Notes: generated by a model not told the origin, from the letters alone. Shown: positions 33,758 through 47,700, counted from the first letter of the stretch. The stretch: DNA of 64,000 nt from Acorus gramineus (GCA_030737835.1 CM060853.1:23077430-23141429); one strand, 5' to 3'. Translations and numbers: made by a program.

Positions 33758-34269
33758 TATACATATATATATATATATAGAGCACCAAGTAGGGGTGCAG
33801 ATTTAGTCAACACTGTCAATCAATGCCATTCATTAATTAGAAAGTTGGATCTAAATTTTTAAGTCATAAATATCACTTCAAAGTTTTCGTTTTTTTAAAT
33901 ATGTTCTGTGAAATAATTTTAAAAAATGAAAAAAGTAAGATTCATGATAATCGATTCATGCTCTACACGAAATTGTGATGGTACTTTTGTCACAAAATGG
34001 ATTATTAGATAGAATAGTAATACGGTGCGGTCCATGCGAATCGCATATATACATATGTAACTCCTCGTTTGAGATGGAGGATAAGTCAAGAATAGAGAAG
34101 AATAAAGAAGAATAGCCCTAAAAAACTGTTTGTTTTGCATGAATAAATTTTGATAGCTATGTCTGGATAAGATAAAATAAGAAATGATAATTATTCTAAG
34201 AAAAAGCTAAAATTGTTTATCAAGGGCTTATCTATATTAATCGATAAAAATATCATTTTCTGTTATTTT

Positions 34270-34460
34270 AAAAAAATTATCTCACCTAACACTCTCTACA
34301 TACATTTCAAAAACTTTTAAATCTATCATATCACACACATATCTCTTTCACTTATTCTCAAACACAAATATCAAACACACATATATCACACACATATCTC
34401 AAACACTTATTCTCAAACACACATATTTCTTACACTTATTCTCAAACACAAATAATTTAT
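34270..34460. repeat. degenerate tandem repeat, CACTTATTCTCAAACACA-type unit
   Basis: Three or more copies of a segment around CACTTATTCTCAAACACA with CACACATAT spacers. It is part of an AT-rich insertion-like stretch (34060-34690). Confidence 0.55.
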
Positions 34461-34749
34461 GTAGGGGTATAATTATCATTTAAAAAGTCATAAACTCTTA
34501 TACATCTCTTATTTACCACTTATCCTTACTTTATCCATGATAAATCAAACAACAAAAGATCATTTTTTTGTTTTTTAATAAAAATAACAGAAAAGACAAC
34601 TAAACAAAAATTTACTTATTCAATTTAGATTGTTATCTATCCCAATATACCTATCAGATATGATTAAACCTACGTCACACCTCAACCAAACGGCACCTAA
34701 CCAAGTATGAGAAACTATAAATACTAAATCCGTGTAACATGGACATGTA

Positions 34750-35000
34750 TTGTTGCATTTATTTAATTTTTACGATTATCAAACCTGTTCACGTGCGCCA
34801 GGTGGATAGGTCCATATCTGTTTTTTTAATGGATGAATGAGCTGACATACATCTTCACTTAAATTAATCGCATTTAAAAAATAAAAAAAGGGTAGACAAT
34901 CGCCTTCCTTTGAATTAAAATAGAAAAAAATGGAACCTAATATAATATGTAAAAATAAAAGCTAAAAACAACAGCAAGCGAACTACCAGTAAAAGCTAAG
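34750..35000. repeat. duplicated upstream flank (with 28760-29040)
   Basis: See 28760-29040. This is the copy 3 side of the SDR duplication unit. Confidence 0.65.
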
Positions 35001-35552
35001 GTAATGTTTAAATACACAGTTTAAAAGGCAGTTTTTAACTTTTGACTTTATGTACACTTTTTAATGGTGTAATGATGATGGTTGTTTTATGAAACACAAA
35101 TTTCAAGACACAGTTTAGAGATAAAATATAGTAATGATAATGCATTTAAATTGATCTGTTTGGTAACAGCTTTTAGCTTTTAAACGATGATGTATTTAAG
35201 GTTGTGTTTGGCAACAACAAAAAAATCTACTTTTAGCTTTAGCCCCCGTTTGTTTTGCGAATAAGCCCCCGGATAATCCTGAATAACCTCGGATAAAGGA
35301 TAAATAGTGTTTGTTTATCCCGGATAACCCCTGATAAAGCAGGCTAGAATAAACTGGTATAAAGTGGTATATGGATTCCAATCAACCTATAAAAATAAAG
35401 TTATCTTAGGTTATTCCACTCAAAGAATATGTTGGTTCACTGTCAAATCAACTGTCATCACCTCTTATAAATCACCTGTCAAATCAATTATCATTATTTT
35501 TTCACATTTTATAAATCATTATCCATACTTTATTCATATTTTATTTCCGTTT

Positions 35553-35556
35553 CAGG

Positions 35557-35588
<32 letters not shown>

Positions 35589-35625
35589 TGTTGGCGGGGG
35601 GGGGGGGGGGCGGGGGGTGGTTGGA
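35553..35625. repeat. poly-G tract of about 70 bases
   Basis: Almost pure G on the plus strand with a few interruptions (A, TGTTGGC, C, T). Such a run favours G-quadruplex formation. It is also a typical place for sequencing and assembly error. Confidence 0.85.
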
Positions 35626-35649
35626 TGTGTGTCTAAAGGTGTGAGACAA

Positions 35650-35775
35650 AATTATTGACGAAGTTGGCTACGTTACTTCCAACTTCTTCCATCAAGGCAC
35701 CAGTATTATTGACGAAGTTGGCTACGTTACTTCCATCTATGCATCAGGACAACTTCTTCCATCAAGGCACCAGGA
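35650..35775. repeat. imperfect tandem duplication, about 57- and 68-base units
   Basis: ATTATTGACGAAGTTGGCTA and CGTTACTTCC followed by AACTTCTTCCATCAAGGCAC occur twice. The second unit has 11-12 extra bases (ATCTATGCATC region). Confidence 0.8.
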
Positions 35776-35975
35776 CATGTCACCTCAAAAGACTTTGAAA
35801 TCAGATTAATATATATGTTTTCATGTGCGGGACAATGTTACTTTCAGAGATCACGTGAAGGGTCCCATTACACAATTATCAATCTCGTTTCACTAGTTAG
35901 ACTTATTGGTGGAATCTATAGACTTATTGGTGGGAACTTTAGACTTTAGATGATGACCTTGGCCATGAACTGTAG

Positions 35976-37086
35976 AATTTAGAAAATGGAGACAATGCTT
36001 TTTCCTTGCACACATGTTTTAATAATTTTTATATTTTTATAAAAAATAAAATATATATTTTAATTAATTATATATATTTTTTTATAAAAAAAAATAAAAA
36101 GAATTGATATGACATATAAATCCCCTGATTTAGCAGATGTGATGACAAATGATTTGACATATAAGTCTGTATTATATTAGATACACAATTTTAAGAAAAA
36201 TGTAAAACATCAATACTAACTTATATATTCTTACTTAATTTATCACATATATATTATTTTATTCCTTGCAAATAAACAGTTTTCTGATCTTATTCTTCTC
36301 TATTCGACATTATTCATCCCTTGTTCTTTCATCTAAATAGGGGCTCTTAATTAGTTTTACAGGCTCCATTACACAATTATGAGCCATTACACACGTTATA
36401 GGTTGATTCTTTGACTGATTTTGGAAAATGGCGACAATGTTTTTTCCACACAGATGGCAATATGTACCGAATGAAAATCTAAATATGATCCAAGATGAGA
36501 AGAGCCATAATAGAACAAAATATCGATCACCACATAGTCTCTGAATTCACTTACTTTTGAACATATAATAGAAAACATTTTTTTTTTTTTTTTGCTTGGT
36601 TCATATAATAGAAATTGATATGGAGTGCACATACTTATGCTGAAATCCAAGCGATAAATGTTAATCACATATTTAACCATCAATATGAACTGAAATATTT
36701 GTACAAGCCACCTCTGAATTTTATTTTCAGCCGAATATGGGCTAGAGATAATTCCTGATATGAAATTAGGAAAGCTTATTAAAGATACACAAGATACATA
36801 TATGATAAACATACATCTAATCAGACTCCACAATTCAACGATTCATTACATATCTGCATCCATTAGTTGGCGTAACTCAATGGTATCGAAATGCTTGAAA
36901 ACCAATGGCGACCGACAAGCGCTCAACTTTTGTGACACAAACTGCATTGTTGGTGGAATAGTTGATGAGATATTGTTCAGGTTGAAAATAAGATTGGATG
37001 TAACATTATCCAAACTAAAAACAACAGCTAGCGAACAACTAGTAAAAGCTAAGCCAAAAGGAAGGCCCATGAAAAAAGGACTTAAT
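35976..37086. other. spacer without recognisable gene
   Basis: Open frames at 36396-36833 (minus) and 36760-37137 (plus) overlap on opposite strands, resemble no family and contain no domain I can recognise. A poly-T run lies near 36580-36593. Confidence 0.5.
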
Positions 37087-37349
37087 GTTACATCCAGCTC
37101 CATTTCCAGTCTCAATTCCAGTCTACATGTGTTTTGAATTTTTTAAAAATAGTATACATCATCTAATGAGATACATGTTTTTATAAAAGATGAAGCGTAT
37201 ACTCCAATGAATTGCATGGATGAATTTATAGAAATTGTAAAAAAATTATTTTAAATCATATGCCTTGTTAAAGTAATCATATGCATCGATAGATTTTTAT
37301 CGATGCATATAAGGCTGGAATTGGGGCTGGAATTGGATCTGGGTATAAC
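37087..37349. repeat. MITE family B, 263 bp
   Basis: The left end has GTTACATCCAGCTCCATTTC and CAGTCTCAATTCCAG. The right end in reverse complement is GTTATACCCAGATCCAATTC and CAGCCCCAATTCCAG. About 33 bp of inverted repeat, mostly matching. Related segments lie at 24660-24890 and 37690-37900. Confidence 0.7.
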
Positions 37350-37946
37350 AGCACCCAAGTAAAATATTAGACTCATCCACATTCACTCATTAAAACTCAA
37401 ACCTCACGTGTTTTTTATTTTTTTAAAGCTGTAATGACAAACCTGTGGGCGTCTATTAGATAGTTGGGTGATTTATGTGGACCCGAAACACAGTAATAGA
37501 GATTAAAAACAAAAAAACAAAAAAAAAATTCTTAATTAATTAGTGTATACCCCAAACAAGCATTTTAAGAGTCATCACAAAAAAACAGAAATATCGTAAA
37601 CTTGAAATACGAGAACCGTGTAACATTGACTCTGCATTTTATTTAATATTCACATTTTTTTTACTCCAATTTATTTTCATATACGTTGATAAATTAAAAA
37701 TCACTGAAACATATATTTATATTAATGAAATATATATGTTTTGATAAAAAAAAAATTTATAAATAGATCTATGCAATTCATTAAAATATATGCTTTAATT
37801 TTAAAAAAACATATATCTCATTAGATGATGTAGATCATTTTTAAAAACTTCCAAACAAGTGTACACTAGAATTAGGGGTGAAATAATGTTATCTTATCTT
37901 TGTCAAGCTGTACACATGGGCCACATGTGGAAGTGTCCATATGTGT

Positions 37947-38216
37947 TGATACACGCAGTTCATTTTGTAACCCATTTTACAGCCACATACGCTATGATAA
38001 CATAATATATACTGCGTTATCATAGTGTATGAGATTCTATCATAATGAATGGCAAAAAAAAATTTATCATTTTTTCAACGTGAAAAAAAATACACTAATG
38101 TATCTTAGTGCATACTTCATTTCATATAACAATATGTACTTCATTTGGAGAGTGTATGATTAAAAAAAAAAAACAATGTAAGCTGCAATTAAGACTGCAA
38201 CGGGGCTAGATGTATC
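37947..38216. repeat. MITE family A copy, best preserved
   Basis: The ends are GATACACGCAGTTCATTTTG and, in reverse complement, GATACATCTAGCCCCGTTGC. Internal blocks ACGCTATGATAACATAATAT, GCGTTATCATAGTGTATGAG and CTTAGTGCATACTTCATTTC. Confidence 0.65.
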
Positions 38217-38229
38217 ATTTTCCTTTTTT

Positions 38230-39510
38230 TAATGAAGAAAGAGCTAGATTATATCTTGACAGTATTTTTTTAGGAATCATTTATTTTCAATTCGAGTGAA
38301 TTCTATACCACTGTACTCCAGTGTTTTTAAACCCGACCAGATCCATTCAATTGAACTGTTTAAATCTTCACCCGTTTTGAATTTTGATTCGATTTACTGT
38401 TAAAGCCCGATGATATTAAAAAAGGGTAAAACTCAGTTAACCCACCAGTTAAAGTGACAGTTTTTGTGAACTGACACGGGTTGATTAAACTGATCAGTTC
38501 TTTATTCATAAAAATTTGATTAAATACTTGATAGCATATGAAATTTAACAAAAAATTTAGATTTTATCATCATTGAACATGTTTAGATCGGATTTGTTAG
38601 TTATTCAGAGGGATTTGCGGCGTGGGTAATATGATTTTATAATGCCTTTAGTCATCAATATGTCCTTTGTTTGTGTTAATGGATGTGTGCATGAATCATT
38701 TTTTATGATTTTTTTGGTATTATTTGTTAAATATTACTGTGGGTTGAGACATCACTATTTTTCCCGTGGGACTTCCTAACTTTCTCATCAAAGACTGCCT
38801 CACTCAAAAGCTCTTGTCCTCATTTCTCTCCATTTCTAAAAGTCCATCAAAGTAGCATTCGAAGATCCAACATTTCAGGTCCAGGACAGTTAGAAAAAAA
38901 TTTCAAAGCCAAAAGTGAAGAAGAAGGTGACCAAAGGTGTGGAAACCAGTCTAAAGCTTCTACCGCAGATTCAAGTCTTCCCCATCCCGATCCTGCACCC
39001 GTCACTTCTTGGAAGCACCGGACACAGCTGGGTTCGTTACAAGTTTTTTTCGATATTATTTCATTCCAACTTCTTTCCGATACCTCCCAAAGAAAATAAA
39101 AATCCCGCTCTCCGATCTTCATCGCTCATATGTTTCCACACCTGGATTATTGTCTAGAACTTTTAACGACGTAGACACTGGATGTGTCTAACCCAAACCA
39201 GAACCTACAGTTTTCATACTGTTAACCTAGACATCTTGATTGTCTAGGTTAAATAAATACATAGACAATACATGTTTCTAACGCGGGAAGAGAGAAAGGG
39301 TGGCAGATAGAAGTAGATGCTCTTAATCATTATACCTTAGAAGTGTTTCAATGCCTCTGATTAGTTGAGGAGGTAGTGCCTAAAGTAGTTTAGGTGGTGA
39401 CAATATGTCTCCCCATAGATAATTAACCCACTTGTTCTATCAAGTGAAATTTAATTTAAATTTTTTGATTTTTTGGTAGAGTCGCTCTCGTAAAGAGAGC
39501 ATAGAGTGAC
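38230..39510. other. spacer without recognisable gene
   Basis: 38840-39160 is less AT-rich, with overlapping small frames on both strands. No family is recognised and no splice structure stands out; it could be a decayed gene or repeat. Confidence 0.45.
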
Positions 39511-39515
39511 AACCA

Positions 39516-39833
39516 CTAAGACCCTAAACAGCCCAGAGGGCTACACAAATCCTTAAAGGGATTATACTAATTATTTTCACTTCCTTGCACCAAGCAGTTT
39601 TTACTGTAGCAGCTTCCTGCACACAGATTTCAGGCAAATAGTGCCCAAAAGCTGCGATTTCAGAAAGCTGAGAAAGTGAGCTTCCTGCGGAATCAGTTTG
39701 CAATCGCAGATTCCTACAGAATCAGTTTTACAATCGCGCAACCAAACGCACCCTAAGACTCTAAACAGCCCAGAGGGCTACACAAATCCTTAAAGGGATT
39801 ATACTAATTATTTTCACTTCCTTGCACCAAGCA
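39516..39833. repeat. 81-bp direct repeat flanking a truncated MITE family D
   Basis: 39516-39596 and 39753-39833 are nearly identical (CTAAACAGCCCAGAGGGCTA, ATCCTTAAAGGGATTATACT). Between them lies the right-hand 160 bases of a family D MITE, ending GCAACCAAACGCACCC. Confidence 0.85.
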
Positions 39834-40346
39834 AGGAAAGATGTCCCTACCACCATACTAGTGTATGTGGGGACAAAATTCAATTTAAACTTTATCCAAC
39901 AAATGTGTAAGCGTGGACTTTAGAGGCTATACAAACAGTTGCCCCTATTGGCTCACTTTGTTTCATGAAAATAGCATTTATACATTCAATCCGTTTTACA
40001 GTCCTGTCTGCAATTTTATACATTATAATAATAACATTTAGAGTTTAATCTGAATACAATATTAATTATGTATTCATATCAATACTAATTTGAAGTGTCC
40101 ATGTTGTAAATGTTCATTAAAGTTATCCCTATATTCATTGTAATGTATCATTAGAAATTTTTCACATTTGCTATAAATAATATAATTCATTTCATTGGAA
40201 TTTATTTTATATTTTATAAAAATACATGTATGTGTTTAAGACTGAAAATGAGAACAAGAACAAAACTCATGTTTTAAATTTTTTATAAGTGTACTTTTTT
40301 ACGTCTGTTTATAGTATATATTCAAATGTTGTTTACTGTACACACA

Positions 40347-40432
40347 GGGGTGGTGGCGCAGTTGGCTAGCGCGTAGGTCTCATAGCTATCTGAGTTATCC
40401 TGAGGTCGAGAGTTCGAGCCTCTCTCACCCCA
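40347..40432 (+). tRNA. tRNA-Met (CAT), elongator, with intron
   Basis: A full cloverleaf can be folded. Acceptor GGGGTGG (40347-40353) pairs with TCACCCC (40425-40431) plus discriminator A. The D stem is GCGC/GCGC. The anticodon CAT is at 40381-40383, and the T arm is GAGAG-TTCGAGC-CTCTC. A short intron (about 11-13 bases) follows position 37, as is usual for plant elongator tRNA-Met. A T run at 40443-40456 can end Pol III transcription. The CCA end is not encoded. Confidence 0.95.
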
Positions 40433-41727
40433 TTATACCCTCTTTTTTTTTTTTTTACATACTGATGTACTAGCCCAATAAATGATGCCCAGAAATCAGG
40501 TGCTCTTTTTAATTTTTTGGTAAGGGTGGGTTAGTCCAAATTTGTTGCTTTTATTCATTCATGATCGGGGTATCAATTTCATTTTCCAAGTTAACATTGA
40601 AAAAAAAAAAAAAGTTAAGCCATGGTTCTTTTGTTAATCCTGACACATATCATATAATAATAATAATAAAATATGTTGAAGTAAATACTAAATCGTGCAA
40701 ATATGGAACACATTGCACTTCATGTCATGAAAACAAAAAAGGAAACTGTATACTTTTTTTATTTAAAGAAAGTATATATTTCACTGTATTATTGAACCCG
40801 TCACGTCTAAAAAAAAAATACTAGTTATATTTTCAAACCATGGCAACTTAACCCACCAATTGATCATGTCCAATCCAGATTTTATACTTAAAACCGCTGT
40901 AAAAGTTTATATATTAAAAATCTTCTTTTAAAGATTTATTTTTTATTAATATGAATTATTGTTCTATTTTCAAAAAAAAAAAAAATTATGTTTTTTATAA
41001 ATATAAGGTAAGAGTACATTGTTTTAAAAAAAATTATAGAATTTATTTTTTTAAATGACCTCTTGTACCAAAATTCATGAAGACCTACAAACCACCACCT
41101 AGGTGTAAAGTTGTAGACTATAGTCACTTCTATGCAGGTATTACGCTGTAGACTATACGTACTCCAAAAAAGTGACTGCAAAAACATTTTTACTAGTTAA
41201 CTAATGGACAATTATTAGGGGTATAGTCTTTCATCTTTTCTGCATACCCTTTTTAACTAACGTAAGCGTATACTGATTTATTATATGGTTTTTTATTTGC
41301 AAAAGTTTTGTAAATCATTTAAATATATACCTCATTTTTGTAAATGCATGTACTAAATGGACGAGTATGTGCCTTTAAAAAATCAAAACATATGAAAAGG
41401 AATGGGGAGGTTAAACTCCCCCATGTCTGGACTCTCAACAACAATTGATGGGTTTGAAGATTAGTTGTCATCTCGACCACCCAAGATTTCAAGGTGCAAT
41501 AGAAAGACTAAACAAAGCAAGCAATACAATTGAAGATAACTTTCTAGAGTTACACAAAAAAATTTGTATCACTTGTATTGAGTCCTAAACCTCTGCCCAA
41601 CATAGCCTGAATTCATCCAAGAAAACAAGTGCAAGATTTTGAAGAAGGCTTTAAAGCAAGAATACAAGATAATTTAGAATCGTGAACTACTACAACACCA
41701 CATTTCATAATGGATGTCTCAGAAGTA
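40433..41727. other. spacer and probable HISN4 3' UTR
   Basis: No gene recognised. The part just below 41728 is downstream of the HISN4 stop codon and should include its 3' UTR; I could not fix a poly(A) site. Confidence 0.45.
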
Positions 41728-44700
41728 TCAAACTCTTACTTCTATGTGTTCCCTTAACATATGCTCTTTCACAGATGATATTGGTACCTGCACAACAACA
41801 AAAGAAAATATTAGTTGTTTTTCTTCACATGTATGATGCATCTCTGGCACCTGAAAGGGATGTATAGGACCAAACAAGAACATTTAATAATGTGATATTC
41901 TATCTTGATTTGTTAGATATAAAAAGATCCAATATTATCAACCTCCTACTACTTGAGGTGTTTTCACCCCTCCATTTTTCATTCATCCAAGATAGGTGCA
42001 TAGATATGGAAGAAGCCTAAGTCAATCCGAGAAAGAAAATACGTACACAGGCAAACAAACAAAAAACCAAAAGATGCATTAAATTCACTATAAAAAAAAT
42101 AAAAAAAACTTTACCCATATATCAACAAGATGGAAATGGGTGTTCCAATTTGTGGTAGTTAATTATCATTGAAGGAATCATTTTGTGTAATTGGATCATT
42201 CTGAATTCTGAAATATGTGAAGAAGTACTTATGTAATAACCAAATCGCTAAACTAAATTTAACATGGATTGTTAACACCATCATCGACCAGGGCATATCT
42301 GCAAGCCTATTTAAGATAATACGTATATATATGCCTAATTTGACTTTATGACGGGGAAAAAATGATCATTTTTTCAGAGTCTCGTCACAAGTGTAATATG
42401 GAAATTACCTCCTTTCGATGGAAAATGCCAGCAGCAAGGGCAGCGGAAGCACTGGTTTTCTGGAAAACTTCAGAGAAATGGACGACAGCTCCGGCGCCAC
42501 TGCTGGCAATTATAGGTAAGGTCACAGCATCAGCTACTAGATTAACAAGATCTGTGACAAACCCAGTCCCTTGACCTGCAACAGAATGCAATTCAGAATT
42601 GCGATTATCTCAAATATACAAGGGAGCTAAACTAATCTGAATGTAAAAAAGATATTCAGGAAGTTAGTTGTTCTATTGCAAAATGTTGGGAAAAAAAAGG
42701 AAGCCAGGTATTGACTTCAGTTCTCCATAAAAAAGGATTTTCTACTTTTGAAGTATAATTTATAGACATTGATAATTGCAATATTCAATGCACCATCAGC
42801 ATCAATGCAGTTGAGCAATATTTCTCCAGCTCCCAGCTCCTCAACAGCTTTTGCAAGCTCATAAGCTCCAATAGGTCGACCCTCACGTCCACCATTGACC
42901 TGTTTGAGTTAGCAATTAACAACTCAGAAAATGCAAATGAAGTGCAACACAAGAAGCACAAAACACTTCAATGGATATGTCGTGTTTGTGTCCGACACCC
43001 ATCGGACCACACCCCATGCATGTCAAAAATTAAAAATAATTTTCCAGGCATGTGTTGAATGTAGGATAGACATAATGAGGAATTAAGGATACGTGAAACT
43101 TATAAGGTAGGATATTGTTCATTTTCCCTTGAGAACTAGTGTAAGATTTATGCTCACATGAATGTGAACAATGATAAAATTCTATTGGAACAAATAGTTG
43201 ATGCCCCATTCCCAACTACTATAGTGATATCAACTTTTTATTTATCATGAATGTGTACTTGCTTTTTTCAAATAATTACAATAAGATATAATTTATTTAT
43301 TTATTTATTGCACGTATTTGTGATGTTTTTATCCTAGTTTTTCAAGATTTGCCCTGTCACCATTTCCATATCAAATTGTGTTTGTGTTCCATATAGCCCA
43401 CCAAAGTGCATCCTTCACATCAAACGTTTTGAACAGCATGCAGTACATTGCACTATAATTATGCACAAGACTATTTGTGCACTGGTAATAGATATACCGA
43501 TTCTATAACAGGAGTAGTTCATTTCATCCGAAGAAATGAGCGAAGGAAAAGGACACAAAAGCTTACCGTGCACTGGTACCATGCATATTCTTCTCCATTT
43601 GGGCCTGTAATATATGAAAAAAAAGGTCTTTCTTAAGGGAAAAAAGGAGAAACTATGGAGACGCAAATAGTGGACATTTAAATTTTTTTTTTTTGTGTGC
43701 GCGTGTAAAACTTAACAAAATGTATAAACCTTTTGAAGGTCGCTAACACAGAAAAATAGACACTTGGAAGAAAAGTTGAAGATAAGACACTTGGAAGAAA
43801 AGTTGAAGATAAGACACTTGGAAGAAAAGTTGAAGATAAGTTACTTGGAAGAAAAGTTGAAGATAACATACCTGGATTAGTCAGCTTTACAGTCTTGAAT
43901 GTTACATCATCGGGATTCTTGACATACACTCTTTGTGGATCAATACTTACAACAACTGCCTAAGAGCAAGTATTACATCAATAAATCCATAGCTGATGCT
44001 CAGTGTCATCAATTTAAGAGTTCACTGCATAATACTAATGAGTCTGTCAAAGATTCAAAAGAACAAATGACAAAATGTAATAAAAAGTATATGACACGAA
44101 CCATATTGATGCACTATGATCAAGTCCATGAAGAATCTTATGTTTCTTACCATGGAGAAGAGGTTAATAGCAAATGATCTACTTGTCAGACAATGACTGT
44201 AGCAGATCAGACACTGGAAATGTACAACAGAGTTCAGATTTAATCATCTGTCCATTATTGCAGGCCTATATAACAAATGGACTGACATGTAGTGATATGC
44301 TCTGCTTTCCCAAATTGTCAATCATATCAATTTCTTTTCCACTTTTGAAAGAAAAATTTGGTGATTAGTGTTTCATGTGAGCTGAAGGCAACTTATTTAA
44401 CCATGAACTACTGATTTAAATCAGATGTAAACTGGAAGACACAAAAGGCTCGGGATCACTCATTGAAATTAAAAATTACAATAATAGAGGCTATAGATTT
44501 ACTGCTAGTATATTTTTTTGTCCATCTGATTCCACTTGGATCAGACTTCTCCTTGTTTTCGGTTTTTTTTATCCTTTCCTCTCAACTCATTCAGACTCTT
44601 TGTAACTTCGGTTTTTATGTTATGGAAAATCGGGGTAGCAATTGTCTACCAGTTCCTCAAAAAAAAAAAAATGCAGCCTAGAGGATCTTGCCTGATGAAA

Positions 44701-47700
44701 TATTATCATTCACAAGTTCTTTTTTTTTTCTGTTTTTTTGTGAAAGAACATTTTCAAGTTCAGTATTGATTCCTAAAGATATTGGATAGGGCTACTAAAA
44801 CTGAAAATCAATCTACAAATAGTTTCATAAAAGCAACAAGCTTAAATATAACAGAATTTGATCACCTTGATTTCCATAATGCAATGCGCTATGCATCAAT
44901 CACATTTATATGATTATTGTCTGCATATCCTCACATGTAAACTATAATTAGCGCACTGAATACTACATATATGCATCCATGTAACTATGCATACGACTAT
45001 ATGAGTGAAGTATCATGCGCTAATAATGCCAGCAGAAATTGAGATGGAATGCTATGGTTTTTTTTCAGTAATATTATGTCTTTTCTTTTCTTTTTGGAAA
45101 AAATTAGATGATCTACTATGGTTTTATTAATATATCATAGTACAAGGTCATAAAAGAAAATAAACATCACAACCAGTTTGTCAAAAGAGGTATCTACCAA
45201 ACCCGTGTGCCCCCAACCCCATGGGACCTACTCCTCAATTACAGTCTTCTTGTGTGTGGGCATGAAACTTAAAGGCAATGAAGTCACACAACAAGATATC
45301 TGGCAACTGTCTCAATTTCATTCATAAGAAAAAAAAATGGTTGACTAAAGCTAAAATTCAAGACTTCACATTGCATAGGGCCAAGTACAGAAAATGCATA
45401 TATAAAACACTTAATTACCTGATTTCCATAAACTTGTGAAATCTGCTCTAAGCTGCTCTTTCCTGTCTTGACCTTCAAATAAGGTATGCATGTTGATTAA
45501 AAAGGTATGACAAGAACAACAAAAGAACGTGTGTTAAAGCATGCGTACTCCATCTCGTAAATAAGCTTCTGCCGCGTAAACTGCATCACTTCCAATTGAA
45601 ATCTTATCAGCACCAGATCTGAAATATTCTGATGCCACCTCCAAACTAGAATAGTGCCTGAGGAAAAATAATATCAAGGATCAATACCTATTAGATTTAA
45701 ACACAGAGTCTCAAAAATAAACGGACTAGGTGCATGATGAAAACATCGACTGAGTTTAGTATGCTGAATGCAGTGCTATAGACATCTCCTAATCATTCAT
45801 CATTTAGCTGTTGCACATAAACAAAAACTAGTTTTTCTCCATTGTACAAACAACTAGTAATGGCCTGTTTTCTGGATTTGACCAAACAACTTGAAAAACT
45901 CTTATCTCTACAAAGATAATGTATGTTTTCAGCATTACATGGTTTTTTAGGTAAAGATAGACACCTTCAGAAATCTGTCATATGCCCACGCACCAAAAGA
46001 GCATTTAGATAGTATCTGGGGCTCCCGAAACACCTCACCTTCAGAGTTGAAAAATAGCTATAATCATGCCTTTAAACTGAAATTATATACTGCCACGCTA
46101 TTTCTTAACTTTAATTAATTATATGCCACAAATATATACAAACATTAGCCATGCTATATGTCTAAATATTTGTTTGAACACTACCTTCCATTCCCATCTG
46201 TGAAGTCTCTTATCCCACCACCGACTGTAAGGGGTACGAAAACTTTTTCTGATGCAAGGCGAATTACCTGCAAAGCATATACGTTACATGATGGTTTAAA
46301 TATACAGAACAGAGATGATTGAAATTGGAAAGTTTCAATCTAAAATATTACAAAGAGAAGAATTCCTAAATGTACTCAGTAAAGGAAAAATATGTATATA
46401 GCTGGATTACCGACCTGCAACATTGGCAAATCTCCTAGGGGAAAGTCGCGGAATCCCGTTATGTTCAAAAAGCAAATCTGCATTGTCATTTTCTTTAAAT
46501 CCAACATGCTTGCATACAAGTAGCAAAAGAAAGAAACAAAATTTACCTCATCAGCCCCATCTTTATAGTATTGACTTGCAAGTTCCACTGGCTTCCCAAG
46601 ATTTCTCACCTTTTATTGAAAAGAACATGTGAAAAGCAGAGTTGGAGTACAAATAAAGAACAAAACAGTATGATAATAATACGGAACAGAAACAGAAAGA
46701 CACATGAGAAAAACTGTTTTGTCATCCAAACATGCAACAAAAAAACTGTATGTCACTAGATATACCATTTGATCGAGATTGATGTTACTCCAGCATATGA
46801 TCCAGGTAAGGGTGCTTATAATGGCCGGGGTAGGAAAATTTTAGGATATGGTTGGGACTTTTGAGATAGAGATTATTTTGCTCAGAGTTTTTCTTTCTTG
46901 ATAAGAAAGGCATTGAGATCAAGAGACATTTTGGGAATTTTAGTATCTCGTGTCATCAACTTTCATACTCCATTTTATTTTTCAGTCATTTTAGTTTTTC
47001 TTCCATATTATATGCATTAAAAAACACCAAAAGATATTTTTACTTATGAGTGTTTTAATATTGATTGATGTATTGATATATCGATCAAGATATACAAAAT
47101 CGGGGCATTTATCAAGATTTTCATGATAATTCAATTTCTTGTGATATATCGCTATTATATCACAAGAAATTCAATTAAAAAAGAAGACCCAGCTAATATG
47201 TCGTTGGGATTCAAAATGGCCCAAATTCCATCTTACAGGGAAAAAAAAAACTCCACACCTTTATTTATATTTAGTCCCTAATTTTCCTAAACCTATAAAT
47301 AACCCCTCATCCCAACACACACACACACCAAACTCTCATTTCCACCACAACAACTCAAATACACATCTTCATCAACAAAAGTGCATATATTTCCTCCATT
47401 TTTTAATATTTTTTACTCCTGATTTTTTCGATTTTCAGCAAGAAAAATCGCACAATAGATATTTCAATTTTTTGATATCTAAAACTTTGTTATTTATGCA
47501 AGATTCTCATACTTTATGCATACTTGTATTGCACGTGCATTCCATTTGTAGCGTATTCCTTCAGCACCAAAATTTGAAAGAAAGTGAAAACAGCTTGGGG
47601 AAAAGGCACCAGGCCACCAGTTTAGGTTCAATCAAGGATGATATGGAGCTCCCAATGCTAGAGAGAGAAGGGATGGAAGCAGAAAAAAGCATGTTTTTAT

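Noticed and set aside
33684..33788. Upstream in-frame start for SDR copy 3
   Set aside because: The extension is encoded by a TA repeat and promoter sequence, includes the TATA box, and is absent from the paralogs.
36396..37137. 145- and 125-codon ORFs on opposite strands
   Set aside because: They overlap each other, and the right one runs into a MITE terminus; no domain recognised.
38840..39160. Possible gene in less AT-rich segment
   Set aside because: Short overlapping frames on both strands, no recognisable motif or splice structure.
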